Source of the DNA: Novosphingobium lentum NBRC 107847
Lineage (GTDB): Bacteria > Pseudomonadota > Alphaproteobacteria > Sphingomonadales > Sphingomonadaceae
DNA: 64,000 nt
Assembly (NCBI RefSeq): GCF_001590965.1
Contig: NZ_BCTW01000003.1
Location: forward strand, 1-64,000
Reading direction: 5' to 3'
In this document: one piece after another, positions 52,477 to 61,233 of the stretch
How positions within the stretch are numbered: the first letter of the stretch is position 1
Layout of the letters: each line of letters opens with the position of its first letter
Notes under the pieces: model-generated
Told to the model about the DNA's origin: nothing
Databases searched by the model: none
What the model saw: only the letters and a program-made list of their open reading frames with translations
Position numbers and translations under genes: made by a program

Positions 52477-52494
52477 AAAACAAGTGTTTGTTTT
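52477..52494. promoter_or_regulatory. Regulon B operator 6 (SDR promoter)
   Basis: AAAACAAGTGTTTGTTTT, 55 bases upstream of the SDR start. A TATAAA on the minus strand lies immediately upstream of it, acting as -10. Confidence 0.7.
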
Positions 52495-52546
52495 ATAGTG
52501 GGGCGTCGCGTCAAACGCCTCACTCAACCGAAGCTGTGCTTGACCG

Positions 52547-53557
52547 TCACGGCGCCCGGCGTTCGCGCAAGGCCGGCGCGACTTTGGTGGCGTAAAGTTC
52601 GATCCCTTTCATCACCGCCGCAAAGGGCAGGCCGCCGACGTCGGCTTGCCCCAGGAAGCGGGTGATGCCCATCATTTCGCGCATCAGGGACAGCTTGTCG
52701 ACCACCTGTTGCGGGCTGCCCGCAACCAAAGCGCCCATCGGCGAGAGCATTTGCGCATAGATTTTCGGCGGCATCGGCCCGCGAAACAGGGGCTCCAGAT
52801 ACGCGGAATAATAAGGATAGAACCCGACCTGGGTGTCGCGCTCCGATGCCGAGACATGCAGGTGCGCAAAGGCTGCGAGATGCCGTTTCGGCGCGTTGGG
52901 GCCAATCGCGCGGTGGTAGGCCTGGGCGACTTCGGCATAGTCCCGCAAGTCGCCGCCGACCATCGGTATGGCCAGAGCGTAGCCCATTTGCGCGGCGCGT
53001 GTCACGGTTTCGACCCGCCCGGCGCCGATCGATACAGGCAACACGGCTTGCGCCGGTCGCGGGGCGATCTCGGCATCGACCAGCGGCGGCCGGAACCGGC
53101 CCGACCAGCTCACCCGCTCGTTGCGATTGAGCAGGTCGAACAATTGCAGCTTCTCGATGAACAGCGCGTCGTAATCCTTGAGATCGTATCCGAACAGGGG
53201 GAAGTTCTCGGTAAACGCACCGCGCCCGAAGATGATTTCGACCCGGCCTTCGGATACCAGATCGGCGGTGGCGAATTCCTGGAAGGTGCGGACCGGGTCG
53301 GCGGTGCCCAGCGAGGTCGAGGCGCTCGTCAGGCGGATGCGCTTCGTCACGGCGGCCATCGCTGCGATCTGGGTGGCGGTGGCGGAATTGACGTAGCGCA
53401 GCGTGTGGTGCTCGCCCACGCCGATGATGTCGAGCCCTGCGTCATCGGCCAACCTCGCCATCTCGATCATCTGGCGCATGCGCTCGACCGGCGTCGTCTT
53501 CCGGCCGGTGATCGGATCGGTCACCAGATCGCCGAAAGTGTAGATCCCGAGTTCCAA
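52547..53557 (-). CDS. LLM-class flavin-dependent monooxygenase
   Basis: A luciferase-like protein of about 336 residues: LGIYTFGD start, DIIGVGEHHT, RIRLTSASTSLG, DLVSEGRVEIIFGRGAF and GSPQQVVDKL are typical of this F420/FMN family. The start is uncertain: no ATG is suitably placed, and I use the TTG at 53557 preceded by AAAGG; a GTG at 53584 is possible. The frame stays open for hundreds of bases upstream but that part is opposite the SDR gene and is not LLM-like. Substrate unknown. Confidence 0.85.
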   Translation of the reverse strand: MELGIYTFGDLVTDPITGRKTTPVERMRQMIEMARLADDAGLDIIGVGEHHTLRYVNSATATQIAAMAAVTKRIRLTSASTSLGTADPVRTFQEFATADLVSEGRVEIIFGRGAFTENFPLFGYDLKDYDALFIEKLQLFDLLNRNERVSWSGRFRPPLVDAEIAPRPAQAVLPVSIGAGRVETVTRAAQMGYALAIPMVGGDLRDYAEVAQAYHRAIGPNAPKRHLAAFAHLHVSASERDTQVGFYPYYSAYLEPLFRGPMPPKIYAQMLSPMGALVAGSPQQVVDKLSLMREMMGITRFLGQADVGGLPFAAVMKGIELYATKVAPALRERRAP

Positions 53558-53782
53558 TGCCTTGCCTTTCGCGTGAACCGTCACCGCATTGAGCACGCTG
53601 CCCGATGAAGGCCCTAGCGATGGGCAGGTTACCCGGCCGTTCCTGGCCGGACAACTGCGCGCTCGGTCGCAGGAATGGTGCCGCAACGGAATGGGACGAG
53701 CGGCACCGAACCGCTGCAGGTCGAGGGGATGGGACAGTGGCGCAAGCGATCCAGCGGCGGGCGTATCGGCAGGCGTTGCCTT

Positions 53783-54676
53783 GTGGCTGAGGCGGCGCAC
53801 GTCGAGAGCGCGGATCGCCTGCAGGACCGGGTCGCGATCGTCACGGGTGGCAGTTCCGGTATCGGCCTTGCCATCGCGATGCGGCTGGTCGCTGCCGGGG
53901 CGGCGGTAATGATTGCCGGCCGCGACGCCACGACCGGCGCTGCCGCGCGGCAGGCGTTGACGCGATCGGGCGGCGCGGCCGAATTCTTCGCGGCCGACGT
54001 AAGCAGCGAAGCGGCGGTGACGGAACTGGTGGTGCAGACGGCGGCGCGGTTTGGTGCGCCGACGCTTCTGGTCAACAATGCCGGGCCTTCGGGGGACGCG
54101 TTCGGGCTGGGGGCGGTCCACGAACTTCCGGCAAGCGCCTTTGCCGATGCCATGAACATCGGCGCGATGGGTGCGCTGTATTGCTGCCAGGCGGTTCTGC
54201 CGCACATGATGGCGCAAGGTGGCGGCGCCATCGTCAACATTTCGGCGATTGCAGCGGCCCGGGCGATCCCGCTGATGGGGGCTTATGCGATGTGCAAGGC
54301 CGCTCTGGAAGCGCTCGGGCGGCAAGTCGCCAACGACTATGCGCGCCACGGGGTTCGCTGCAACAATCTGGTGGTGGGCACGGTCAGGCCCGGGCCGGGC
54401 GACGTTTCGACGCTGCCGGCCGGGTTCGATCACGCCTCGCTCGACCGCGCCGTCGCGGCGACGACCATGGCCGGGCGGGTCGGCAGCTATGCCGAGGCGG
54501 CCGAGGCTGCGCTGTTCCTGCTGTCTGATCGCAGCCGGTTTATCACCGGCGCCAACTTGCCGGTCGATGGCGGTGCGATCGGCAAGCTTGCCTACCCCGA
54601 TTACAGCGATGCGATGGCCGGGGTGGGCGGCAGCGGCGAACCGTCCCCAAACCCCCAAACAGAAGGCCAGGCGTGA
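53783..54676 (+). CDS. SDR-family oxidoreductase
   Basis: A roughly 297-residue SDR: TGGSSGIG, NNAGPSG, catalytic Ser in NISAIAA, YAMCK as the YxxxK pair, and ITGANLPVDGG. The C-terminal extension (about 25 residues after the usual DGG end) is unusual. The start is unsure: GTG at 53783 gives the usual SDR N-terminus, while ATG at 53729 or 53675 would add 18 or 36 residues. It resembles 2,4-dienoyl-CoA reductase or FabG-like proteins. TGATG overlap with the next gene. Confidence 0.83.
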   Translation: MAEAAHVESADRLQDRVAIVTGGSSGIGLAIAMRLVAAGAAVMIAGRDATTGAAARQALTRSGGAAEFFAADVSSEAAVTELVVQTAARFGAPTLLVNNAGPSGDAFGLGAVHELPASAFADAMNIGAMGALYCCQAVLPHMMAQGGGAIVNISAIAAARAIPLMGAYAMCKAALEALGRQVANDYARHGVRCNNLVVGTVRPGPGDVSTLPAGFDHASLDRAVAATTMAGRVGSYAEAAEAALFLLSDRSRFITGANLPVDGGAIGKLAYPDYSDAMAGVGGSGEPSPNPQTEGQA

Positions 54677-55431
54677 TGTGGCGAGCAACCTTGCTGCTGC
54701 GAAAGCGCAGCGATGTTCCGGCGGGCGTGTTCCAGCAGGCCTGGCTCGATACGATCGCACCGGCGCTGGCCGCAGCCGCATCCCGCGATGGTCGAACGAT
54801 CCGGGCGATCGTCAACGTGGCCCCGGCAACGATCAGCGGCGCACTGCGCGACGTGTTTCCGCCCGCGTTCGACGGCTTGTTCGAACTGTGGTTCGATGAA
54901 CCCGCCGCCGCCGTCGCGGTGCTCGAGATGCTGCGCGCCGATGCAGCGCTGCGCGACCTGGCCCTGCCGGTGATCGACGGGGCGGCTGGCGTGGTCTGGC
55001 TGGCGCAGGCGTTTCCGGTCAAGCCGGAAGCAGGCTCGGCGGTGAAGTTCCTGGCGGGCGGGGACGTGGCGGAGGGCGTTCCGCTGGATGTGGCGCAAAC
55101 GTATTATCGCGACGAGCATCCCCGCGTGGCCCGGACCGCGCCACAAGTATGGGATCCCCTGACGCGCTACACCCAGTTCCATGGCAAGCCAGCACCGGTT
55201 GTGCCGAGCATCGAGTGGCTGGCTGCGGGTCGTTTCGTGCCGATGTGTTCCGACATGGGGTTTGCCCAGATCGGCGATTTCCTGAAGGTCTACGGCTCCG
55301 AAGAATACGCGCGGATCGTCCGCCCCGACGAGCAGAAGTTTTCCCGCCCCGGCGAGATGCTGTCGTTCATCAGCGCGGAGGAGCGGGTGCTGTTCGACAG
55401 GGACGCCGGCGGCGTGGCCGTCGAATCTTGA
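54676..55431 (+). CDS. EthD-like dimeric alpha+beta-barrel protein
   Basis: A 251-residue protein with two tandem EthD-type halves. The second holds AQTYYRDEHPRVARTAP, the EthD-like YxxxHxPL-type motif, and GFAQIGDFLKVYGSEEYARIVRPDEQKF. EthD proteins accompany P450s and other oxygenases but their function is vague. Start ATG overlaps the SDR stop (TGATG), with AAGG upstream. Confidence 0.75.
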   Translation: MWRATLLLRKRSDVPAGVFQQAWLDTIAPALAAAASRDGRTIRAIVNVAPATISGALRDVFPPAFDGLFELWFDEPAAAVAVLEMLRADAALRDLALPVIDGAAGVVWLAQAFPVKPEAGSAVKFLAGGDVAEGVPLDVAQTYYRDEHPRVARTAPQVWDPLTRYTQFHGKPAPVVPSIEWLAAGRFVPMCSDMGFAQIGDFLKVYGSEEYARIVRPDEQKFSRPGEMLSFISAEERVLFDRDAGGVAVES

Positions 55432-55477
55432 CCGGACTGTCCGGCAACACGTGCCAACTTTGGGAGGAACATATCGC

Positions 55478-56503
55478 ATGATCCGCAAGACATCGAAATC
55501 CGCCATCATGGCCGCGATCGCAATGTGTGCGGCGTTGCAGCCGTTCGGCCTGCAGCCATCCATTGCGGCTTCGCCCCGGGCGGGTCGCGCGGTCTGGAAC
55601 CGGCCGGCAGACCTCGAGGCTATCCGCTCGATCGAAAACAGGATGGCGGATACGGCGAATGTTGATGGTCTTGGCAACATCGTGTCCGATCAGGCGGTGC
55701 TGGTGGATGCCTATGTCCCCGCCGTCAGTCGCGGACGGGCCGCCATTCTCGAGGCCTATCGCAAATATCGCGAGACGCTGGCCGGGAGCAAAGGCCGGTT
55801 TACCGAGATGAGCGTGATCTCTACGCCCGGGTTTGCCTGCAGCGCATCGCAGATCCGCTTCGATGTGCCCGCACCGGGACATGGAACGACGCCTGCCGAA
55901 TACCGCAAGCTGGACGTGTTCAAGAAGATCGGCGGTCGTTGGCAGCTGATCCAACAGCATATATCCCAGGCGATCGACCGGAAGACCGGCATGGTTGCAG
56001 CCGGGCCGCTGCCCGTTCGCGGCCCGCTGGCATGGAATGCCGCGTCGCTCAGCCGCAAGGCGATCGATCCGGAGGCCGCACGCCAAGGCATCGTCGACTG
56101 GACCGATAGCGCGCTGCGCGAAGTCGGGCTGGAATCCGCGATGAAATTCTTCGCCCCCGGTCATGACGTCCTGCTGTACGGCGAGTTCAATCCCGGCAAC
56201 ATCCGCACCCGCGCGGAAGTCACCGGGTATTATGGCCCGCTGTACAACAGCTTTTCCGGCCTCCACGTCGTCAACCCGCTGTACGAGGCGGATTCCGATG
56301 GGCTGCTCGGCGCGCAGATCGATACTCAGGACATCGTCATCGACATGAACGACGGCTCGCGACCGCGCCTGTCGATCCGGCAGAGCGATTGTCTGCGGCA
56401 GTACGACGGCAAATGGCAGACGTTCATGGAAATGGTCTCGTACCCGGTCGACCGCGCGACGGGCAAGGCGATGATGCTTTCGCCCGATTTCAAGACGCGA
56501 TGA
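55478..56503 (+). CDS. Exported protein with two SnoaL/NTF2-like domains
   Basis: A 341-residue protein. A signal-peptide-like segment (SAIMAAIAMCAALQPFG) ends near ASPRAG; two NTF2-like domains follow (about 50-170 and 195-330). GGGAGGAAC stands before the ATG at 55478. Secreted SnoaL-like proteins act as isomerases or binding proteins for polycyclic compounds. No catalytic Asp can be pinned down. It is the third gene of the SDR/EthD/SnoaL/APH set. Confidence 0.72.
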   Translation: MIRKTSKSAIMAAIAMCAALQPFGLQPSIAASPRAGRAVWNRPADLEAIRSIENRMADTANVDGLGNIVSDQAVLVDAYVPAVSRGRAAILEAYRKYRETLAGSKGRFTEMSVISTPGFACSASQIRFDVPAPGHGTTPAEYRKLDVFKKIGGRWQLIQQHISQAIDRKTGMVAAGPLPVRGPLAWNAASLSRKAIDPEAARQGIVDWTDSALREVGLESAMKFFAPGHDVLLYGEFNPGNIRTRAEVTGYYGPLYNSFSGLHVVNPLYEADSDGLLGAQIDTQDIVIDMNDGSRPRLSIRQSDCLRQYDGKWQTFMEMVSYPVDRATGKAMMLSPDFKTR

Positions 56504-56538
56504 CCGCAACGTCCGCCGTGCACAAAAGGGGATAAGGA

Positions 56539-57621
56539 TTGGCTGCCGTCGCACAAGACTTAACCGCGTTCTGCGACTGGCTCGACGCGACCGGATGCCT
56601 CGGGCCGCATTGCGCGGTGGTGGGCATCAAGCAGCCCAAGACCGGCTTTTCGGCGGATACCCTGCTGCTCGAAATCGCGACCGATGCTGGCCCGGTCGAC
56701 ATCGTGTTGCGGATCGAGCGGATCGGGCGGCACATGTTCCTTGATTCATCGATGGAACGCCAGGCGCGAATGATGGACCTGCTGGCGCAATCGGGCGTGC
56801 CTGTTCCGACCGTGCTGGGGTGGTCAACAGACCTGTCGATCGTGGGTGCGCCGTTTCTGGTGATGCGCGCGTGCGCCGGGGTCTCGTTGCCGCAGCATCC
56901 CAGCTATCACGTTGCCGGCCCGTTGATGGAGCTGGCGCCATCGCAAAGGGCGCATGCCTGGAACGACGCGCTGGCGGTCATGGCGCGGATCAACCGGATC
57001 GACTGGCGTGCCGGGGGCGGTTTCCTGATGGAACCCGCTTACGGCGCGCCGGGCCTTGACCATTATCTGGGCTGGATTTCGGCGTGGCGGAACATGGTCT
57101 GCCCGGCGGGGCATGCGGTGATCGACGCGGGCATCGCGTATCTGCGCGACAACCAGCCCAGCGGGACGCCCGCCGAGCTGTTGTGGGGCGATTCCAACGC
57201 CGGCAATTTCCTGTTCGGAGCCAATGGCGCGGTGACAGCCGCGCTCGACTTCGAGGCCGCAGCAATCGGTCCGGCCGAAATCGATCTCGGCTGGTGGTTC
57301 GTTGTCGAACGGATGCTCGCCGCTGGCCATCCGCTGCCTGCAGGCATGCCCGATCGCGCGCAGCAGATCGCGCAGTTCGAAAGCGCGCTGGGCCGCTCTG
57401 TGCAAGATTTGCCTTACTACGAGGTACTGGCGGCGCTGCGCATGGCGCTGGTCATGGCGCGGACGGGCGGCCTGCTCATCCAGTCCGGCGCGCTGGCTGC
57501 CGACAATCAGGTCGGGCTGTACAACCCGGCCGCGACCATGCTCGCCGCGATGATCGACAGGACGCACGACGATCGCCTCGATCACTATTTCGCCATGGTG
57601 ATGACGATGAACGCGCGTTGA
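56539..57621 (+). CDS. APH-family phosphotransferase-like protein with altered catalytic motif
   Basis: A 360-residue APH/choline-kinase-fold protein beginning at a TTG (GGGG eight bases upstream). The catalytic loop, normally HGDxxxxN, reads WGDSNAGN (residues 216-223): His is replaced by Trp while the catalytic Asp218 and Asn223 stay. Metal site ALDFEAAAIGPAEIDLGWW is kept. It likely phosphorylates or merely binds a hydroxy acid or CoA ester. Compare the intact paralogue at 26304. Confidence 0.82.
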   Translation: MAAVAQDLTAFCDWLDATGCLGPHCAVVGIKQPKTGFSADTLLLEIATDAGPVDIVLRIERIGRHMFLDSSMERQARMMDLLAQSGVPVPTVLGWSTDLSIVGAPFLVMRACAGVSLPQHPSYHVAGPLMELAPSQRAHAWNDALAVMARINRIDWRAGGGFLMEPAYGAPGLDHYLGWISAWRNMVCPAGHAVIDAGIAYLRDNQPSGTPAELLWGDSNAGNFLFGANGAVTAALDFEAAAIGPAEIDLGWWFVVERMLAAGHPLPAGMPDRAQQIAQFESALGRSVQDLPYYEVLAALRMALVMARTGGLLIQSGALAADNQVGLYNPAATMLAAMIDRTHDDRLDHYFAMVMTMNAR

Positions 57622-57662
57622 CGACGCCATGCGACGGTAGGCGCCACTGGCCGGGGAGGGCT

Positions 57663-58301
57663 CTAACTGGCGGCGCAGTCGCGGTCGCCGTCGATGGCGG
57701 GTTCTCCACACGCTGCGCAGGGAGCGCGTGCCAACCCCAGCGCTTCCACTTCTGCCGCGATAAGCTCGCGCTGGCGGTGGGGGGGCCATTCCGCCGGATC
57801 GTACGTGGCTTGCGTGGCAAGGCCCGAGACGACTACCAAAAGCCGCCGCGCCTGCGTCTCGCGCAATGCGGCGTCTTCCAGTCCCGCCTGCGCCGCGATC
57901 AGTTCGGCGAACAGCGCGCGCGCTTCGCGGCCGCGCAAGCGCTGTTCGGCCATGAATTCGGGATCGGCCATCGCCACGCCCCAGAACGCGAACCATACCT
58001 TCCAGTTGTCGCGCCGCCGCCGGTCGAGCGGCATGATCGCTTCCAGGCAGGTGGCAAGGTCCGCACCGCGCGCCCGGCGGCGGCGCGCCAGTTCGATCGT
58101 TTCCTCCATCGCCAACCGGTACGTTGCCAGCGTCAGTTCGCGCTTGTCGCGGAAGTAGTGCGACACGATTGCGGTCGAGCACCCGGCCTCGCGCGCGATG
58201 GCGCGGATGGTGGTGGCGGCGGTGCCCGATTGCGCGATCAGCCGCGCGGCAATCCGCGTGACCTGCCGCCGCCGCGCAACGTGATCGACGATCGCGGGCA
58301 T
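57663..58301 (-). CDS. TetR/BetI-like regulator
   Basis: A 212-residue TetR protein with helix-turn-helix (about 20-60) TTIRAIAREAGCSTAIVSHYFRDKREL, and a C-terminal BetI-like domain (IVSHYFRDKRELTLAT to WPPHR). It starts ten bases after the Rieske stop, so it is in that operon. The C-terminus carries a Cys-rich tail (APCAACGEP). It is probably a local regulator of the divergent Rieske genes; a clear operator was not identified by eye, though the region 59725-59874 holds inverted CACTCTCCC and GGGAGAGTG. Confidence 0.87.
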   Translation of the reverse strand: MPAIVDHVARRRQVTRIAARLIAQSGTAATTIRAIAREAGCSTAIVSHYFRDKRELTLATYRLAMEETIELARRRRARGADLATCLEAIMPLDRRRRDNWKVWFAFWGVAMADPEFMAEQRLRGREARALFAELIAAQAGLEDAALRETQARRLLVVVSGLATQATYDPAEWPPHRQRELIAAEVEALGLARAPCAACGEPAIDGDRDCAAS

Positions 58302-58311
58302 GGCGCGTGCC

Positions 58312-59724
58312 TCAACTGGCCGACAGCGGCCCCTCGGCCGTGCCGAGGTACGTGTCGAGCGTCTGGTGCATGTGGCGAATACGCGATTCCTGATAGTTGG
58401 CGAACGTCGCGCCGCGCTTTTTCGAACCCTTCATGCCTTCCTGCATCCAGCCCATGTTGCCGGTGTCCTGATCGTAGATCTCGCCCAGCGCGGGATCGAC
58501 GCCCGGCACGCTCGAATAGCTGTCGTCCACGCCGATGCGAACGGCCTCGACCGGATCGGGCCGCCCGCCCGCCGGGATCGGCGCGAGCAGCAGCAGGTCG
58601 AACAGCGCCTTGTCCACGTCCGTCCCCAGCGGGCGGAAGCGGTAGACGATCGGGAATGACGGGGCGAGGAAGAAGTGGCCGTTGGGGAACGCGAAGTAGC
58701 CCACGGTATCGATGATCTCGCTGATCGAGCGATCGTCGACATCCTTGCCCCCGGCCTTGATCACGCCCTTGAAAAAGCTGGCCATGACGGCGCGCGCGTT
58801 GCCGTCCTCGGGTACGGTCAGCGCATCGCCGATGCTGGCGCGATCGCCCAGCACCATAGTGTCGATGATCTCCTGCTGGCTGACCCCACCGCCCGTCGTC
58901 GGGCTGGCCACGCCCGCCAGGCTGAACAGCCGGTTCACGTGCGGCGTGAACGTGTCGTACTGGGTGTTGATGTCGCCAGTACCCTTCTGCAGCTGGTAGT
59001 GCGTGACCGGCGTGTGATAGCTTTCCATGAAGGCTTCGGACGCCACCTTCCAGTTGCACGGTAGCTCCTTCTGCACGTGCAGCGCGACGTAGCGATCGGC
59101 CAGATCGGCGTGCGCGGCGTGATCGGGCAACGGGGCGAGGTACTCCTCCAACGGCATCGCGTTCTCGTCCAGATTGACGAACACGAACCCGGCCCACACG
59201 CTCACGCGGGCTTCGGGCAGGCGACTGTTCGCCTTGTCGACATGCGGGAAGTCCCAGGCGCAGGGCAGGTCCTCCAGCTCGCCCTCGAGGTTCCAGGTCC
59301 AGCCATGGAACGGGCAGGCGAGCCTGGGGCTGTACCCTTCGGTGAAGCTGGGCTTCAGCTTGGTGCCGCGATGCAGGCAGGCGTTGTAATAGGCCTTGAT
59401 CTCGCCTTGCGCGGTCCGCGTGACGATGAGCGAATACGGTCCGATGTCGTACACATAGTAATCGCCCGCGTTGGCGATGTGCTCCTCGCGGCAGGCCCAC
59501 TGCCACGTGCGCGTCCACATCCGCTCCATCTCCAGATCGAAGAATTCGCGTGAGGTGTAGCGCTCGTAGGGAATGTCGCGATCGCCAAGGAAAGTGTAGG
59601 CGTCGAGCTTGTAGGAGGCTGGCTGGCGGTCGGCATCGCCATCGGCGCGGATCACGTCCTGCACAGCAGGGGCGCCGGGGCAGCGTGCGGAGCCGGGCGA
59701 GCCAAAGCGTTCGGGGGCATTCAT
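58312..59724 (-). CDS. Rieske-type ring-hydroxylating oxygenase alpha subunit
   Basis: A 470-residue oxygenase. Rieske ligands CLHRGT and CPFHGW (about 124-147); iron site in FMESYHTPVTH near residue 222. This ESYH signature is common in sphingomonad Rieske oxygenases. ATG at 59724 has GGGAG upstream; the frame extends to 59769 but is not conserved in appearance. The TetR gene follows. It is divergent from a second Rieske gene. Substrate probably an aromatic or ring ketone acid. Confidence 0.9.
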   Translation of the reverse strand: MNAPERFGSPGSARCPGAPAVQDVIRADGDADRQPASYKLDAYTFLGDRDIPYERYTSREFFDLEMERMWTRTWQWACREEHIANAGDYYVYDIGPYSLIVTRTAQGEIKAYYNACLHRGTKLKPSFTEGYSPRLACPFHGWTWNLEGELEDLPCAWDFPHVDKANSRLPEARVSVWAGFVFVNLDENAMPLEEYLAPLPDHAAHADLADRYVALHVQKELPCNWKVASEAFMESYHTPVTHYQLQKGTGDINTQYDTFTPHVNRLFSLAGVASPTTGGGVSQQEIIDTMVLGDRASIGDALTVPEDGNARAVMASFFKGVIKAGGKDVDDRSISEIIDTVGYFAFPNGHFFLAPSFPIVYRFRPLGTDVDKALFDLLLLAPIPAGGRPDPVEAVRIGVDDSYSSVPGVDPALGEIYDQDTGNMGWMQEGMKGSKKRGATFANYQESRIRHMHQTLDTYLGTAEGPLSAS

Positions 59725-59874
59725 GGCCACTCTCCCAAGTGTCTGTTGTCTCAAGAATGCCACCGCCATTTATTTCCAACACCTGTTCTAAAACACAGTG
59801 GCGAGCGACCGGCGTTGGGGAGAGTGTGCTGTCCAGACCCCGGACAAGGGGTGCGGCTTTATTGGAGAGGCCCG

Positions 59875-61233
59875 ATGGCAGACGCCCCCGTTCTCGACGA
59901 TCCCCGGCCCGCCAACCGGCCGCCGTTTCCCGATTCCCCGCTGGGCGGGGCCAAGCCGTTGCGCGGCGACCCGATCAACGGCGAACGCTATTTCGACCGC
60001 GATTTCGCCGCCGCCGAGTGGGCGCAGATGTGGCAGCGCGTGTGGCACGTCGCGGGCCGCATGGCGCAGCTGGAGGAGCCGGGCGACTTCATCGTCCATG
60101 ATTTCCTCAAGCAGTCGGTGCTGGTGATCCGCCAGCACGATGGCTCGGTCCGCGCGTTCCACAACACCTGCCGCCACCGTGGCAACCGGCTTGCGGCAGT
60201 CGAGCAGGGCGGGGTGATCGACGGCGTGCGCTGTGCCTATCACGGCTGGCTCTACGGTCTGGATGGCATGGTCCGTGCGGCGCAGGACCCCGACGATTTC
60301 CCGCAGGGCAGCCCGTGTGGCAAGATCGGGCTCAAGGAAGTGGCCTGCGAGGTGTGGGGCGGGTTCGTGTGGTACTCGTTCGCATCCCAACCGCGCCCGC
60401 TGCTCGATTACCTCGCGCCGATCCCCGATCTGTTCGCCAGCCGCAATCTGGATGAGCTGGTCCGCGTGGTGTGGCTGACGGTGCGCGTGAACACCAACTG
60501 GAAGTTTTCGCCCGACAACTTCAACGAAAGCTATCACCTGCCCACGGTCCACCCGCAGATGCGGCAAATGATCGACGAGGATTACACGAACACGCGGTTC
60601 GACATGTTCCCCAACGGGCACAACCGCATGATCGAGCAAGGCCAGCCCTCGCTGCGCGCCGATTTTCCCAACATGGTCGAGCCGGTGTGGGAGATGATGC
60701 TGGAGCAGTGGGGGCTAGAACCCGCCGCGTTCCAGGGCCGGTCGCGCGACGGGCGCAAGGCGCTGCAACAGGCCAAGCGGGCACTCGGGCCGGACCGCGG
60801 CTGCAGCTATTTCGACGACCTGCACGACGATGAACTGACCGACTATTTCCACCACACCGTGTTCCCCAACGTGACCATCACGGGCACGCCCGACGGGGTG
60901 CATTTCTTTCGCACCGAACCCGATGCGGCAGATCCCGAATGGTGCACGTTCGACTACTGGTATCTCGCGCCGCGCATCGCCGGCGAAACCGAGGTGCCCA
61001 CCGTCTACGGGATGCGTCCTTACGAGGAAGCGGAGCACGAATTCCGCACGTATGGCGACAGCAACGGCGGGCACCTCCTCGGCGATTTCATCGATCAGGA
61101 CTTGTCGGTGGCGGTGGCGCAGCAGGTGGGTTTCCATTCGCTGGGATACGAAGATCCCTATCTCTCAGGCCAGGAAAGCCGCGTGCGGCGGTTTCACGAA
61201 GTGCTCAACGATTACCTGGAAGGACGACGCTGA
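59875..61233 (+). CDS. Rieske-type ring-hydroxylating oxygenase alpha subunit
   Basis: A 452-residue oxygenase. Rieske ligands CRHRGN and CAYHGW; iron site in DNFNESYHLPTVH. ATG at 59875 follows GGAGAGG; a longer frame from 59746 is rejected since it starts within the divergent promoter region. Its stop overlaps the SnoaL start (TGATG). The pair could work as a two-protein oxygenase in which the small protein replaces a beta subunit or acts on the product. Reductase likely supplied from 24990. Confidence 0.9.
   Translation: MADAPVLDDPRPANRPPFPDSPLGGAKPLRGDPINGERYFDRDFAAAEWAQMWQRVWHVAGRMAQLEEPGDFIVHDFLKQSVLVIRQHDGSVRAFHNTCRHRGNRLAAVEQGGVIDGVRCAYHGWLYGLDGMVRAAQDPDDFPQGSPCGKIGLKEVACEVWGGFVWYSFASQPRPLLDYLAPIPDLFASRNLDELVRVVWLTVRVNTNWKFSPDNFNESYHLPTVHPQMRQMIDEDYTNTRFDMFPNGHNRMIEQGQPSLRADFPNMVEPVWEMMLEQWGLEPAAFQGRSRDGRKALQQAKRALGPDRGCSYFDDLHDDELTDYFHHTVFPNVTITGTPDGVHFFRTEPDAADPEWCTFDYWYLAPRIAGETEVPTVYGMRPYEEAEHEFRTYGDSNGGHLLGDFIDQDLSVAVAQQVGFHSLGYEDPYLSGQESRVRRFHEVLNDYLEGRR

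Noticed and set aside
53558-54781. Extended N-terminus of the luciferase-like protein (744-codon frame)
   Set aside because: The added part is antisense to the SDR gene and has no LLM features.
59788-59808. AACACCTGTTCTAAAACAC as a seventh regulon B operator
   Set aside because: It shares AACA and TGTT but not the spacing or the AAAACAA arms; at most a site for another regulator.
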